The position numbers were made by a program, and so were the translations under genes. From Cycas panzhihuaensis (taxonomy: Eukaryota; Cycadophyta): a DNA stretch of 64,000 bases. Of the stretch, positions 24,082 through 33,150 are shown one piece after another. How positions within the stretch are numbered: position 1 is the stretch's first letter; every line of letters begins with the position of its first letter. The notes under the pieces are model-generated. The model was given only the letters and a program-made list of their open reading frames with translations. It was not told the DNA's origin and did no database searches. The stretch spans positions 166,911,741 through 166,975,740 of the forward strand of contig CM041465.1 of NCBI GenBank assembly GCA_023213395.1, written 5' to 3'.

Positions 24082-24690
24082 TTGCTCGAGCATCTAGTAG
24101 GCCTTGCGCCTAACCTGCCTTCTGGTCACCACCGGCTTGGTCACCAGAAGATCCTCGCAATCAGATCCATGCTTGCCGATCCGATCCCGTCTCCTATTCC
24201 TCCTCCTCCCGTTGATCTTGCCCCTCTCCACTTCGAGGAGGGCAACGCCATGTGCATGGGGGCAACTCAAGACGTAGTCTTGGCCCCGGGAAAGGTCATT
24301 AAGGTTGGGTTGGAATGTTCTCCTGATGAGGTAAGGGAATGCTCCCTTCTGTTCCAGGAGTTTCGAGACATTTTCGCATGGGATTATGCTGACATGAAGG
24401 GAATCGACCCCTCGATTATCACTCATAACCTCACCATCCTTCCTGGCGCCCGCCTGGCGCGTCCCCTTCACCCGAAGCTCTCTGCTGCCGTCAAGATGGA
24501 GGTAGAGAGGCTTCTGGACGCTGAGCTCGAATATCTCCATGACCGTTTGACCAAATTCAAACCCCGATGGGTCGGTCCTTTCATTATTATCGAATCCCTC
24601 GATAATGGTGCTTATAGGATAGCCACCCTGGATGGGCTCGAATTTGAGAAAGCCGTTAATGGGATGTTCCTTAAGAAGTTTTACGCATGA
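24082..24690 (+). CDS. Tat-2 fusion of RT start and integrase C-terminus (deleted pol)
   Basis: This 202-codon frame begins with the pre-RT block APLHFEEGNAM and the RT start FRDIFAWDYADMKGIDPSII, running to KMEVERLLDAEL. At about 24527 it passes without a frame change into YLHDRLTKFKPRWVGPFII and AYRIATLDGLEFEKAVNGMF, the GPY/F-type carboxy end of integrase, and stops at FLKKFYA. In Tat-1 the same two blocks are separated by the rest of RT, RNase H and integrase (43056-45091 and 51771 onward). The deletion therefore removed roughly 2.5 kb of pol and kept the frame open. RT and integrase activity are excluded. Whether the fusion is translated and useful, for example for binding or packaging, is unknown. 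Confidence 0.85.
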   Translation: MLEHLVGLAPNLPSGHHRLGHQKILAIRSMLADPIPSPIPPPPVDLAPLHFEEGNAMCMGATQDVVLAPGKVIKVGLECSPDEVRECSLLFQEFRDIFAWDYADMKGIDPSIITHNLTILPGARLARPLHPKLSAAVKMEVERLLDAELEYLHDRLTKFKPRWVGPFIIIESLDNGAYRIATLDGLEFEKAVNGMFLKKFYA

Positions 24691-25559
24691 TCCCTCGGCG
24701 ATCCCTTCACCTTGCTTCGAAATGACCCTAAACTACCATCTTAGGATGTCCCCATTCTTCCCAACCACGGGTAGAGTGGCAATTTAAGATGGACTCCCTC
24801 TTATTCTTTTCGGTTCCTTCCGCGGAACCCGCGTTCCCGTATTCTCTTGGGAACCCTTGTGTCATCTTGCTTGGGCATCCCCCAATCAAGAAGACACTTG
24901 GGGGCATCGTTGCCCCTCTTTCCTGCCCGTCGTTTCCTTCGCATATCCCGCTATGCTCTCTTGTAGACATGTACTCAGGCCCCGCCTCCCTAACCTCACA
25001 CTTCTATGTCCGCCACTCACATGTGTGTGTGTCCTCATAGGTGTGTGGTCGTACATGGGAGGAAACGTGTGCATCATATAACAAAATATCCACAACATAA
25101 AACATCTGCAACATAACATTCATAATACACAAAAATAAATATACATATCATCCACATATGATACATCATATACAGCATCTCATATCCAAATGGGGTTCCA
25201 ATCACCCCATGCATATATATATACATATCAAAAATCATGTCATCATACATCCTGGAAGCTTGTCCTTGCGGGGGTACAATCATATGGTCCTATATATGAC
25301 CCCCTGGAGGCCCGTGCTTTCCCCTGTCATATCTGCATATACATATCCTACTCCTGTTGCCCCGCTCCTGGGGTGCCATCTCCCGGTCTCTGTGATCCCT
25401 CTCCTGGGGACCACATGCCTCCGAGGCTCCTCCTGGGCCTCCACGAGCTGCCTGCCTCGCTCTCCTCATCCCTAGGTCGTCTCGGGGTCGTCACCGCCGT
25501 GTGGGTCCATGTCCTGCTCTGACTCGACCTCGAGACCATCTATGCTACTAGCTGATCGT
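24691..25559 (+). other. Tat-2 spacer after pol
   Basis: About 870 bp between the end of the deleted pol and the 3' end of the antisense gene. It includes an AT-rich patch at 25070-25260. The phrase ACTTGGGGGCATCG near 24890-24905 resembles a polypurine tract. No domain is visible. Confidence 0.5.
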
Positions 25560-25620
25560 ATCTAGCCTGGATATGATCCCGCTCTCCCCAGAGTACCTCC
25601 TCTGTCATCCTGAGATGCTC

Positions 25621-25967
25621 TGTGACGATTATCAGCTGGGTCCTACTCTCGCTATCTCCGCCTGCACCACCCTGTGCCTCTAGAGTCTGGACCCGTCCTC
25701 GCAGCTCGTCTCTCTCGCGTCATCCCTCTCGCGCCTCGCGTCGTCTCTCTCCTGCTGCAGTCGTCCCTGGGATGTGGCATGCTCTTGGGACTCTGCAGCC
25801 CATATGTCCCTCGCCCTCACCATCGGGGCGAACGCCTCTCTGTGGGCTCCCGCTACTTTAGGCTCATCGCTTGCCTGGATGGGCGGTTGCCCCTCTGCAT
25901 ACACCTGAGGGAATAACTCCCTCGCCATAGCCTCTATCAGTCTCCTGATATCTGTTGTACCTGCCAA
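25621..25967 (-). pseudogene. Antisense gene, last exon: coiled-coil region
   Basis: On the minus strand, a frame beginning at about 25961 directly after CATTGGCAG, a good 3' splice site, reads TTDIRRLIEAMARELFPQV, HREAFAPMVRARDIWAAES and LQQERDDARRERDDARE. The last part is a charged heptad-like coiled coil, common as the tail of PMD proteins associated with transposable elements. It lies downstream of the PMD exon of the same strand, so I take it as the gene's end. The exon boundary is inferred from the motif. Confidence 0.5.
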
Positions 25968-26061
25968 TGCAACACGCCATGTGTCAGTCTATATACCATG
26001 ATCAAACCAAACCAAACATCTATCTGGATGCTAAATGACTTTGGAAAGGGTTAGTTCACCG

Positions 26062-26652
26062 CTGTGGGTCACTGATCCTCCGGTCGCGTGGCATCCTCTC
26101 CTCCTGGCTCTCCGCCAGCCGCAGGTGCCTCGTCTTCGGGCACCTCCTCTGCCTGGGTCCCTCTCCTCGTGTGAGTGGCCCCAGCTCTCGTCCCTGCGGA
26201 TCCCATCGCGATCCGTAGCCTGCGGGCCCTAGTCACGAGTCCTCTGGCCTCGCCCTGCACTCCTGATGGGCCTGCCTCTCCTCCGGCAGCCCCGGATGGA
26301 CCCTCTGCCTGCCCTGCTGTCCCTGAAGGACCTACCCCCTCTGCAGGTCGTGACGGGCCGGCCCCCCTGTCTCCACTATCTCCATTGTCCCCGTCATCAC
26401 TGCTGTCATCTCCCGCGGGCACTCTTGCTCTGCCCGCCTCGTCGTCATTATCCCACCTCACCGTCTTGTATGGCTCAGCTATGTAGTCTAGGAGGGTGAG
26501 GAGGTCTAGTGATGTGGCCTCCACCGATCGTCTGACGTGGGCTCTATCCTCTGTCCCCCTCAGTCGAGTCTGCCATCTGGGGACCATCGGGGCCTGATCT
26601 GTGATAGGATAAGGTCCCCCCGCTGGTGCCACTGCCGCGAAGTGATCAAAAT
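26062..26652 (-). pseudogene. Antisense gene, middle region with Asp/Gly/Pro-rich tail
   Basis: A minus-strand open frame begins YFDHFAAVAPAGGPYPITDQ (stop just upstream), runs through TSLDLLTLLDYIAEPYKTVR and becomes strongly biased toward Asp, Gly, Ala and Pro (DDSSDDGDNGDSGDRGAGPS). Plus-strand frames over it (26175-26499) are its complements. A fall to the 5' splice-like CG/GTGAAC at about 26056 and the acceptor at 25961 would form a short intron. The ordered first half fits the region after a PMD; the tail looks disordered and acidic. Confidence 0.5.
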
Positions 26653-26659
26653 ACCAACA

Positions 26660-26875
26660 CTATAACAGTGTGCTGTATGATAGTCCTCCTCTGTCGAATG
26701 TCCTGATAGTGTCCAGCTGTGTGACTAGGTTCGCCACTTGCTCGGTCGCCCGATCCATCCTTTCGGCGGCCGCGGTGAACTGCATCCATCCATCCTCCTG
26801 GAATCTCTCTATAGTTACGCTTCCGGAAATGCGGAGCGAATGCATGATGATCATCTTCCTCACTCGAGGAATCAC
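26660..26875 (-). pseudogene. Antisense gene, helical segment
   Basis: The minus-strand frame reads FQEDGWMQFTAAAERMDRAT and EQVANLVTQLDTIRTFDR, an amphipathic helical segment between the PMD exon and the acidic exon. It is in a different frame from the overlapping 26646-27083 frame, which I take as a shadow. It is assigned to the gene by position only. Confidence 0.4.
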
Positions 26876-26920
26876 ATAATGAGCTATGCGGAGGGTGCTC
26901 CTCTCGATCCCACACCCGGC

Positions 26921-27262
26921 TCACCCGTGAAGAAAAGAAGCGCCTCCTGTCTTGCCTCGGTCTTTGGGCGTCTCGAGTCTCACCGGCCTCCACATCGGAA
27001 CTCCTAGTATCCATGGGATATCCCTCGGCGTGACCATCACATCCCCACATGGTAGGTGGAACACATGCCTCCTCCGGTCCCAATGGGACACTATATCCAC
27101 CAGCCGACCTGCAGTCGGCGTGTCTTGAGGTGTCTTGAGGGCCTTATGCAGGCCACACCTCTCCAAAGATGTCCCTATCCTCCTGAGTTATCATCTCCAT
27201 GTAACTCAGCATAGCCATACCAATATTCTTGCGGTTATCTCTGGCGAGGGACTGTTCAAACC
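26921..27262 (-). pseudogene. Antisense gene, plant mobile domain (PMD) exon
   Basis: On the minus strand the exon opens after TTTGAACAG at about 27262 and reads NIGMAMLSYMEMITQEDRDI. The frame then changes by one base and reads LERCGLHKALKTPQD, GRLVDIVSHWDRRRHVFHLP and CGDVMVTPRDIPWILGVPM. The last two blocks are the hallmark of the PMD family (PF10536; MAIN/MAIL1 and PP7-long-form relatives), pattern LVxxWxxxxHxFHLPxGExxxTxxDxxxLLGLP. Host PMD proteins act in silencing and genome stability, but many PMD genes are carried by transposons. The frame change in a T run makes this copy probably nonfunctional unless it is a sequencing error. Confidence 0.78.
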
Positions 27263-27380
27263 AAAAACACCTCAAGTCAGTCTCATGTCTATTTTTCTGC
27301 CTTCCTGCCTTCATACCGTGTCAAACTTAGCAGTACCGCTATGTTTGGCACGGGTCCCGCGGCGATGCGGGGCCCGCGGC

Positions 27381-27404
27381 AATGATCGCGGCACCGCGAT
27401 CATT
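27381..27404. repeat. Inverted repeat near the start of the antisense gene
   Basis: Arms AATGATCGCGG and CCGCGATCATT are separated by CA, a strong 11-bp stem. With a 3-nt bulge the stem extends outward through CGGCA/TTGCCG. It lies about 120 bp upstream of the PMD exon on the minus strand, in a very GC-rich patch. Confidence 0.85.
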
Positions 27405-27636
27405 CTTGCCGATGCGAACAACGACCCCCTAAAGGGGTTTTACGCCCAAAACCAAAATTTTTCTTGGTGGACCCCGTGGTGCACCGGACGAACTCCTAAT
27501 GCCGGGTCCGCCTCTTCTAGGTCGATTCGGATCCCGGGAAGCCTTTCGTTGCCCATAAGGGGCACTAAGACTATGCAAAAATAACTTTAAAAACTACAAA
27601 AAAACCAGGAACTTTGAACTTCGATTTGGGTCGGGT

Positions 27637-27822
27637 TTAGTGATTTCCACTCACTGGATCTGGTCTCGCTATCGCCATGTCGTCTGGTCGGTCGTGCTGG
27701 CTGTCCCCGCTCTCCGATCTGATGGCCCGATCTCTCTCTGTGTGCCTCCGAAGTTGGGTGGCGCTCCGCTGCGTAAGGAAATGGCTCTGGTTTCGTACGA
27801 GAGCTGGTGAAAATGAATCCAT
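27637..27822 (-). CDS. Possible first exon or leader frame of the antisense gene
   Basis: A 61-codon minus-strand frame (MDSFSPALVRNQSHFLTQRS to the stop after SGNH) starts about 20 bp downstream of a TATA-like box at 27840-27850. It has no recognisable domain. It may be an upstream exon of the PMD gene or just leader sequence. Confidence 0.25.
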   Translation of the reverse strand: MDSFSPALVRNQSHFLTQRSATQLRRHTERDRAIRSESGDSQHDRPDDMAIARPDPVSGNH

Positions 27823-27839
27823 TTTCCCGTCGATTTCCT

Positions 27840-27850
27840 TATATAGGCGG
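27840..27850 (-). promoter_or_regulatory. TATA-like box for antisense transcription
   Basis: CCTATATAAGG reads as a TATA box on the minus strand in otherwise GC-rich DNA and lies upstream of the antisense PMD gene. It is nearly palindromic, so plus-strand use is also possible. No expression evidence is available. Confidence 0.4.
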
Positions 27851-28355
27851 GGCCCCCAACGGGCACTTCCTCTGTTTTTGGTCTCGCGTCAGTCGTTGGG
27901 ACCGTCTCGTTGCCCCGATTACCTTTGCCTTCTGGCCCTATCGCCAATTGTGCTTTATTGAGGCCCTTTATGCCCTCCCCTGCAAGGGCATTTATGGTGC
28001 ATCATTATCGCGCTTTTTGCTAGGGCCCTTCTGCATCGTTTTGCGCGCTACTCCCGTGCCTGCCCGAGTTATACTCGTTTGGCTCGTTTCGCCGCCTTGG
28101 ACTCATTTCCGCAGTCCTTTCTCGCTCTTGGAGTCCCCAAAAGGAATGCCCCCCCCCACTCGGGGGCATGTTTCACCTTCTAAAGGCAACCTTTTGGCAC
28201 TCCAAGGGGTTTTTTCCCTTCTGACCGCTCTCTGCCGGCGATCGGATTGTTTGCTCTCATACAGGTTACCTCATTGCTAGGTCCTCCTACCCTTCACGGC
28301 CATTTTCTTCTTGCTTGTTGAGCGTTGCTTTCATCACCCATCGATTGCTTGGATT
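27851..28355 (+). other. Tat-2 spacer before the additional RNase H
   Basis: GC-rich, without a recognisable domain. It contains CTCGGGGGCATGTTTCACC at 28160-28178, which looks like a polypurine tract followed by an LTR start, but no LTR sequence follows. Confidence 0.4.
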
Positions 28356-28770
28356 TTGTGTCGCCGATGTCCATCACATCTTCTGACGGCGAGCGCGGTA
28401 ATCCTGGACCTTCTCTGCATTGCATGGATCCTCATGACCCTTCCGGACATGATCTCCTCGCTCTGGGATCTTCCTCCCAGAGGCTACCAACAACGGCCGA
28501 GTATCGGCTATTGAAGCCCTCACTGAAGCTCTCCGTTTCCATCACGGACCCATTATTTTGCTTTGCGACTCTCAAGTTGTGGTGTCCCATCTCACCCAGG
28601 TTTACCAGGTGCGATGCCCTCACTTGAGGACTCTTGCTTCTAGCGGATCCCTCGGCTGCTTTTCTTCTGTTGATATCCAACATATCCCTCGGGCCCTCAA
28701 CGCTGAGGCAGATAGCCTCGTTTGCCTCATCCTTGAGCGCTGCCTCTCCCTTCTTGCTGACCATCCCTGA
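28356..28770 (+). pseudogene. Tat-2 additional RNase H (aRNH)
   Basis: The frame reads SDGERGNPGPSLHCMDPHDP and HDLLALGSSS, then TTAEYR, matching the first strands of RNase H (TDGSxxGNPG...AEY). After a one-base frame change it continues EALTEALRFHHGPIILLCDS, QVVVSHLTQVYQVRCPHLRT and IQHIPRALNAEADSLV. The catalytic acids (D of SDG, E of AEY, D of CDS, D of AEAD) are all visible, but the frameshift breaks the domain. A second RNase H of this cellular/archaeal-like type, outside the RT-linked one, is known for the plant Tat lineage. Here it lies after integrase and after the antisense gene. Confidence 0.8.
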
Positions 28771-29167
28771 GGTTTGCCAGGCCTTCCCGTTGCCCAAGCC
28801 CCAGGTCATCTGTCACTTTGCTTTGCAATCCGTTTGCACCTCTGAAACCAGGTTACTAATGAGGTAAAACTATGGTATCCACTATTTGTTCTTTATTTAG
28901 CTATGCATGTTCCTTTGCATCCTTTGTGGTGGGGGCAGCCCCCTCACCTGTCTCGTTCTTCCAGTCGGTTTCCAGGTGGCCCATAGGCAGCCCCTATGTT
29001 GTCTCCACCGCCGCTTTCGTATCCACGCGTCCCGCCATGACACTTTCATGGCACCCTTGCCTACTGTTATGATCTTGATTGATATATCTATACACATGTA
29101 CTACTGACAGTTGTGTTGCCAGCATTCGCCATCGCACCAGGCTTCCGAGCAAGGCTCACGCCATAAG
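28771..29167 (+). other. Tat-2 region before the 3' LTR
   Basis: No domain is seen. GTGGTGGGGGCAGCC at about 28925-28940 is the most purine-rich tract but lies 230 bp from the LTR. No clear polypurine tract directly precedes 29168, so the exact LTR start is slightly uncertain; TGTTGCCAGC at 29113 is an alternative. Confidence 0.45.
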
Positions 29168-31693
29168 TGTTTCCGGCCCGGAATGGGTACTAATCACCGA
29201 CCTGTAAGTGCAGTATGTCTCGCATTATCATCGCTTTCTTTTACTAGATGTTTGCTTGCGTATCTACATATGTATGACTTTGTGGGTGACCTTGTAGTCG
29301 TCCACACTTATTTTAGCCTATGACGACTATAGCAGGGGCACACTCCCAGCGAGTGTGGCACCGTGACCGTGACATTTCCCGTGATCCGCCTCCTCACTCC
29401 AGGATCCACTAGGTTTGCGCCACCTCCGCCCATGTGATGACTCATCATCGTTTGGTCAACTTGCCACCCCACTCGAGCCCTATTTTTGCTCCTTTGGACC
29501 TATTTTGTTGGCTTGTTTGCTTTCGGGTAGGTGTTTTAGCATTATGTTAGCCTTTTCGGTCATCTGCCCCCAACCTAGACTGGTTGGTGGGCCCCATTTT
29601 CAGCCCTAGGCGCGTACCGCCAGATTTTTTGTGGTACCGCCTCAGGTTATTTTCAAAAATCTGCCGTGGCAATTTCGCATTTATTGCGAAACTGCCACGT
29701 GGCTCGCGCTTTATTTCTCTTCCAGCTGCGCCCTAATCGCATGCTTTAGGGTTTTTCTTGAGTACTTAAGCCCTTTTTGGCTCATTTTCAAGGATCTTTT
29801 TGCTCACTTTTGGAATTGCTCTCAAGGAAACACTCTCCTGCTCTACTTCTCTCTGCTATTTGCTGCATCAACTGGACCTGCACTCTTCATACAGCGCCCA
29901 GCTCTCCTTTGACGTGGCTGAGACATTCTCCCAGCCCCTCAAACGCCTTAGAGAGGGCTCCTTTGAAGTGGTTCCCAGCTGGTCTTCATCCAGGCAGTCC
30001 ATAAGCGCCTCAAGTGTAGGTGTTTCCCGTCACACCTCCGTAGTAGGGCCTCAAACCTGCTCTACTTCAGATCTGGGCTGATTTATCAGTCCCTCTCTGC
30101 TGCCCTTTGGCTGAGGCAAATCTCTTGCCTCTTTTCTCCAAGTGTTCCTTGTTTATGCTTGTTTTCTTGTGATATTCATGCTTCAGCTTGTTTGCTCTTA
30201 CTTGTTGCTTGAGAGTTGGTTGTCCTCCCTTTTGGGGGCTGTTATACCACTCTCCCTGTGCTCTTTGCCTGCGTTTGCTATCCAAGGCAGCGGTGTGGAG
30301 GGGTTGCATAGGTTTTGGAGAGGAGCTGGGTGGATTCCGTACCACCTTCCACGCTCCCTAGGCGGCTCTTAGCCCCCCAAAACCTCCCTCTCGCCCGTCG
30401 CCCTTTGGCTTGCAAATAAGGGTTTGAAGGCTCCTTTGGTTGCCCAAACCAAATGTCACAAGTTGCGCTGATTTGGAACCTTTGCTTAGGTTTGGGCATC
30501 ACTCATAAGTCCCAACCACCGGTTTCTTCTTCACCTTTCTTCCTCGGGTCACCCGGTTTGCTCCTCATAGCATCCTTGTTGTGGGTACCCTTGGGCCTTT
30601 CTTTGCCCCTTTTCGCTTATTTTCCACCCTTGCTCTTAACTTTCCCTCACGCCTCGTGGCTCTTGGGGAGGTTTGGGCATCATTCATGGAGGTAGGCCAC
30701 TCCGAGGCTTACCCAACCATTCACTTTCACTTTGGTCGCTTTCTTTTGATACTTTCATTGTTGGATTAGCACTAACGCGTGTATACTCAGATTCTCGTTT
30801 ATGTTATTGAGCCATATATTGTTAGAGTTTTTGTGTTGCATGCTAGTGCTCCTCCTTCGGGAAGAGAAAGAAACTGCTATTGCTTGCAGGTACTTGGGAA
30901 GCGTGGAGTGCATCACCCGTGGGCCTAGCTACCGGTAAGCACCTTCATATGCGTTATGTTTTCATGCTATTTCATTTCTTAGTTGGTGCTTCCTTTCTTT
31001 CTTGGCATTACATTCGATTTTTCGGGGAAGGTAAGGAAGCCCCCTCTTCATCCGCCGCAATACCTCGCATCCAGTACGTCGCACGGAGTGGCTGGGTGCT
31101 CCTCGAGGAAGGTTACTTCGTCTCGCACGCCTTCGCTCCAAGTGCACGTTTCGTTCCCCTCTGCTACCCTTTCTTTTCCTTTTATTTCTTTTGTAGTAAT
31201 TAGTACATTGAAGGATAAAAGGGAAAAATTGGTTTGGTATTTGTTTGCAATTCTTTTGTCTTGTTTCATGCATCTTTATCATTCATAGGAAAGATTGTAG
31301 GAGTCCTCCTCTCCCCTACCTTTCCTCCTCTCCCCTTGACCACACGAGTGCCTTGCTTCCCACATCACTCGTGTACCCAGTTAGGTTGTGTAGGATTGCT
31401 CTTGGCCTGTCCCCTTTAGGTCTTCTCTTCCCCCCTTCTGGCCACCCAAGGGTGGGAGGGTCCTATTCCCAAGTCAACCCAGGTCCGCCCTACGCACCTT
31501 CACCCCTTACTCGAAGCGGTGAAGGGTCACCCAATAGTAGCCATACTCCATTACAGATCCCGAACTCGAGCTCCGGTGCACGGGGCGCTGTGCGTGGTAG
31601 TTACCCACCTTTTAGGTCCCACCTTCCATCATTCCACCACTCACTCTCTCTTACACCTATCAGTTAGGTAGTTATCCTGTAGCAGCGCGTCCA
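29168..31693 (+). repeat. Tat-2 3' LTR
   Basis: It begins TGTTTCCGGCCCGGAATGGG and ends AGCAGCGCGTCCA, followed by the GTTTC target copy. Compared with the 5' LTR it lacks the palindrome and differs at many 1-5 bp indels; blocks such as 30750-31000 are nearly identical to 19290-19540. Confidence 0.88.
29438..29444 (+). promoter_or_regulatory. TGACTCA motif in the Tat-2 3' LTR
   Basis: Counterpart of 17951-17957, with the flanking GATGACTCATCATCG conserved. Confidence 0.3.
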
Positions 31694-31698
31694 GTTTC
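31694..31698 (+). repeat. Target-site duplication of Tat-2, right copy (GTTTC)
   Basis: It follows the CA end of the 3' LTR and continues into CACCCTTAATC of the interrupted copia-1 LTR. Confidence 0.8.
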
Positions 31699-32280
31699 CA
31701 CCCTTAATCTTTTTTGGGGGGTTCCAAGTGGGGCGGGAGCCCCCTTTGGCTAGGGGATGCGGGGGTGGTGGAACGGTCCTCGCTAAGAGGGGGTTTGAGG
31801 GTGATAGCCTCTGACTCAAAAAATTAGCCCTGTAAACCATATTAAAATGTAAAGAGAATCAGGGTCATTCGAGACAAATACTGTAGATTCTACGGTTGAG
31901 ATTCATGCCTTGGATGACCCTCTCATGAAGCCTGATTTAGGGCTTTTCTTATTATGTTGTATGTAATGTAATGTACTGTGATGAGTTTAGTGACTGGTTG
32001 TTATTTCTGAGAGTACTCTGCTACTGAGATATACCTTTTCTCCATTCTACAACAATAAAGATCAAGACCTTTCCTGTGTGGATGTTTCCCTAGCACACTG
32101 CTAGGGTTTTACCATGTTATATCGAGTGTATATGTGATGCTTAGCTTTCATATTTATGTTATTGTATTATCTCTAATTTTAGAGCTTGCATATTAAATTT
32201 AAGTTTCAATTCCTATAACTAGTTGCAAAATAGTTCAGATCTTGTAGTGGTTTAAGGTTTGGGACCTTGTATTATCAACA
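31699..32280 (+). repeat. copia-1 5' LTR, remainder
   Basis: CACCCTTAATCTTTTTTGGG onward matches the 3' LTR from about 42471 to 43050 and ends TATTATCAACA, just before the primer site. About one base in ten differs, mostly transitions. Confidence 0.88.
32054..32059 (+). terminator. AATAAA polyadenylation signal in the copia-1 5' LTR
   Basis: AATAAA in CAACAATAAAGATC is conserved at 42834-42839 in the 3' LTR, where it would direct cleavage of the element RNA. Confidence 0.5.
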
Positions 32281-32282
32281 AG

Positions 32283-32294
32283 TGGTATCAGAGC
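32283..32294 (+). other. copia-1 primer-binding site
   Basis: TGGTATCAGAGC, complementary to the initiator Met-tRNA 3' end, lies two bases after the LTR. It is the standard plant copia primer. Confidence 0.9.
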
Positions 32295-32351
32295 CACTTT
32301 TTTTTTTTCAGCGAGTTTGTGAAGGTTTTGGTATCAACTTTTCTACACCAA

Positions 32352-33150
32352 ATGGCGAAACTAGCAAGTATAAAGTTTGAGGTGGGGAAATTCAATGGCA
32401 AGAACAACTTCGAGTTGTGGAAGCTAAAAGCGTATGATATTCTTATACAGTAGGGTTTGTACAAAGCCTTTTTAGGCAAATTAAAGAAACCCGCAGGGAT
32501 GGGCGATGATGAATGGGATGATTTAGACAAAAAGGTAGTTATCACAATACGATTTTGCTTGGCAGATGAAGTTTTGTTTAACATCGCAAGGGAGCAGACA
32601 ACAACAGGATTATGGACTCGGTTGAAAGGCTTATATATGACCAAATTAGTAACGAATTAAATCTACTTGAAGAGGCAATTATACTCATTATAAATGAAGG
32701 AAGGTGCAAAAATTGTTGACTATTTAAATATTTTTAATACTCTTATTTGTTAGTTCACTAGTATTGATGTTAAAATTGAGGATGAGGAAAAGGCTGTTAC
32801 CTTGTTATACTCATTACCCAAATCTTGGGATAATATTGTTACCTCAATTAGTTTTAGCACTACAGATGAATTGGAATATGATTCTGTTGTGAATGCTTTG
32901 CTAATGGAAGAAGTGCAAAGGAAATCTACTCTTGAAACCTCCACACTAGAAGCTATGATGGCAAGAGGTAGAACGTTTGAGAGAGCACAAAACTCCAGGG
33001 ATACATCGAGGTCTAAATCAAAGAGAAAAAAGAGTAAGCTCAGGTGTTGGCATTGTAATAAGACTGGTCACCTCAAGAAGGATTACTACAAAAGGAAGGA
33101 GTTCCAGAAAAAGGAAGATCCTGCCAAGGAGAGGAATCAGGTGGAGTCAA
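32352..33150 (+). pseudogene. copia-1 gag
   Basis: It starts at ATG 32352 (MAKLASIKFEVGKFNGKNNF), followed by FELWKLKAYDILIQ, the N-terminal copia gag pattern. Further blocks are DEVLFNIAREQTTTGLWTRL, LYSLPKSWDNIVTSISF (the UBN2-type gag region) and the zinc knuckle CWHCNKTGHLKKDYYKRK, in which the last Cys is Tyr (one G-to-A change). TAG at 32451 replaces a Gln codon, and further stops and frameshifts occur at 32640-32760. Gag forms the cytoplasmic particle that carries the element RNA. Confidence 0.85.

Larger units (their letters stand above)
17669..31693 (+). mobile_element. Tat-2: internally deleted Tat-lineage Ty3/gypsy element with an antisense PMD gene
   Basis: This 14.0-kb element has LTRs of about 2.5 kb (17669-20229, 29168-31693), TG...CA ends and a GTTTC target duplication (17664-17668, 31694-31698), and sits in the 5' LTR of copia-1. 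The internal order is primer site, Pro-rich gag, gag domain, protease, an in-frame fusion of the RT start to the integrase end, about 0.9 kb of spacer, an antisense PMD gene (25.6-27.8 kb), a sense additional RNase H (28.36-28.77 kb) and the 3' LTR. It is far richer in G+C and CpG than everything around it, which fits late arrival. RT, the Pol RNase H and the integrase core are missing, so it would need helper proteins to move. Gag and the RNase H carry frameshifts. Confidence 0.88.

Noticed and set aside
26175-26499. Pro-rich plus-strand frames in Tat-2
   Set aside because: They are the complement of the Asp/Gly/Pro-rich exon of the antisense gene, which fits splice-like borders better.
28160-28178. 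Polypurine-like CGGGGGCA followed by TGTTTCACC, suggesting an LTR start
   Set aside because: The sequence after it does not match either Tat-2 LTR beyond TGTTTC, and it lies before the RNase H.
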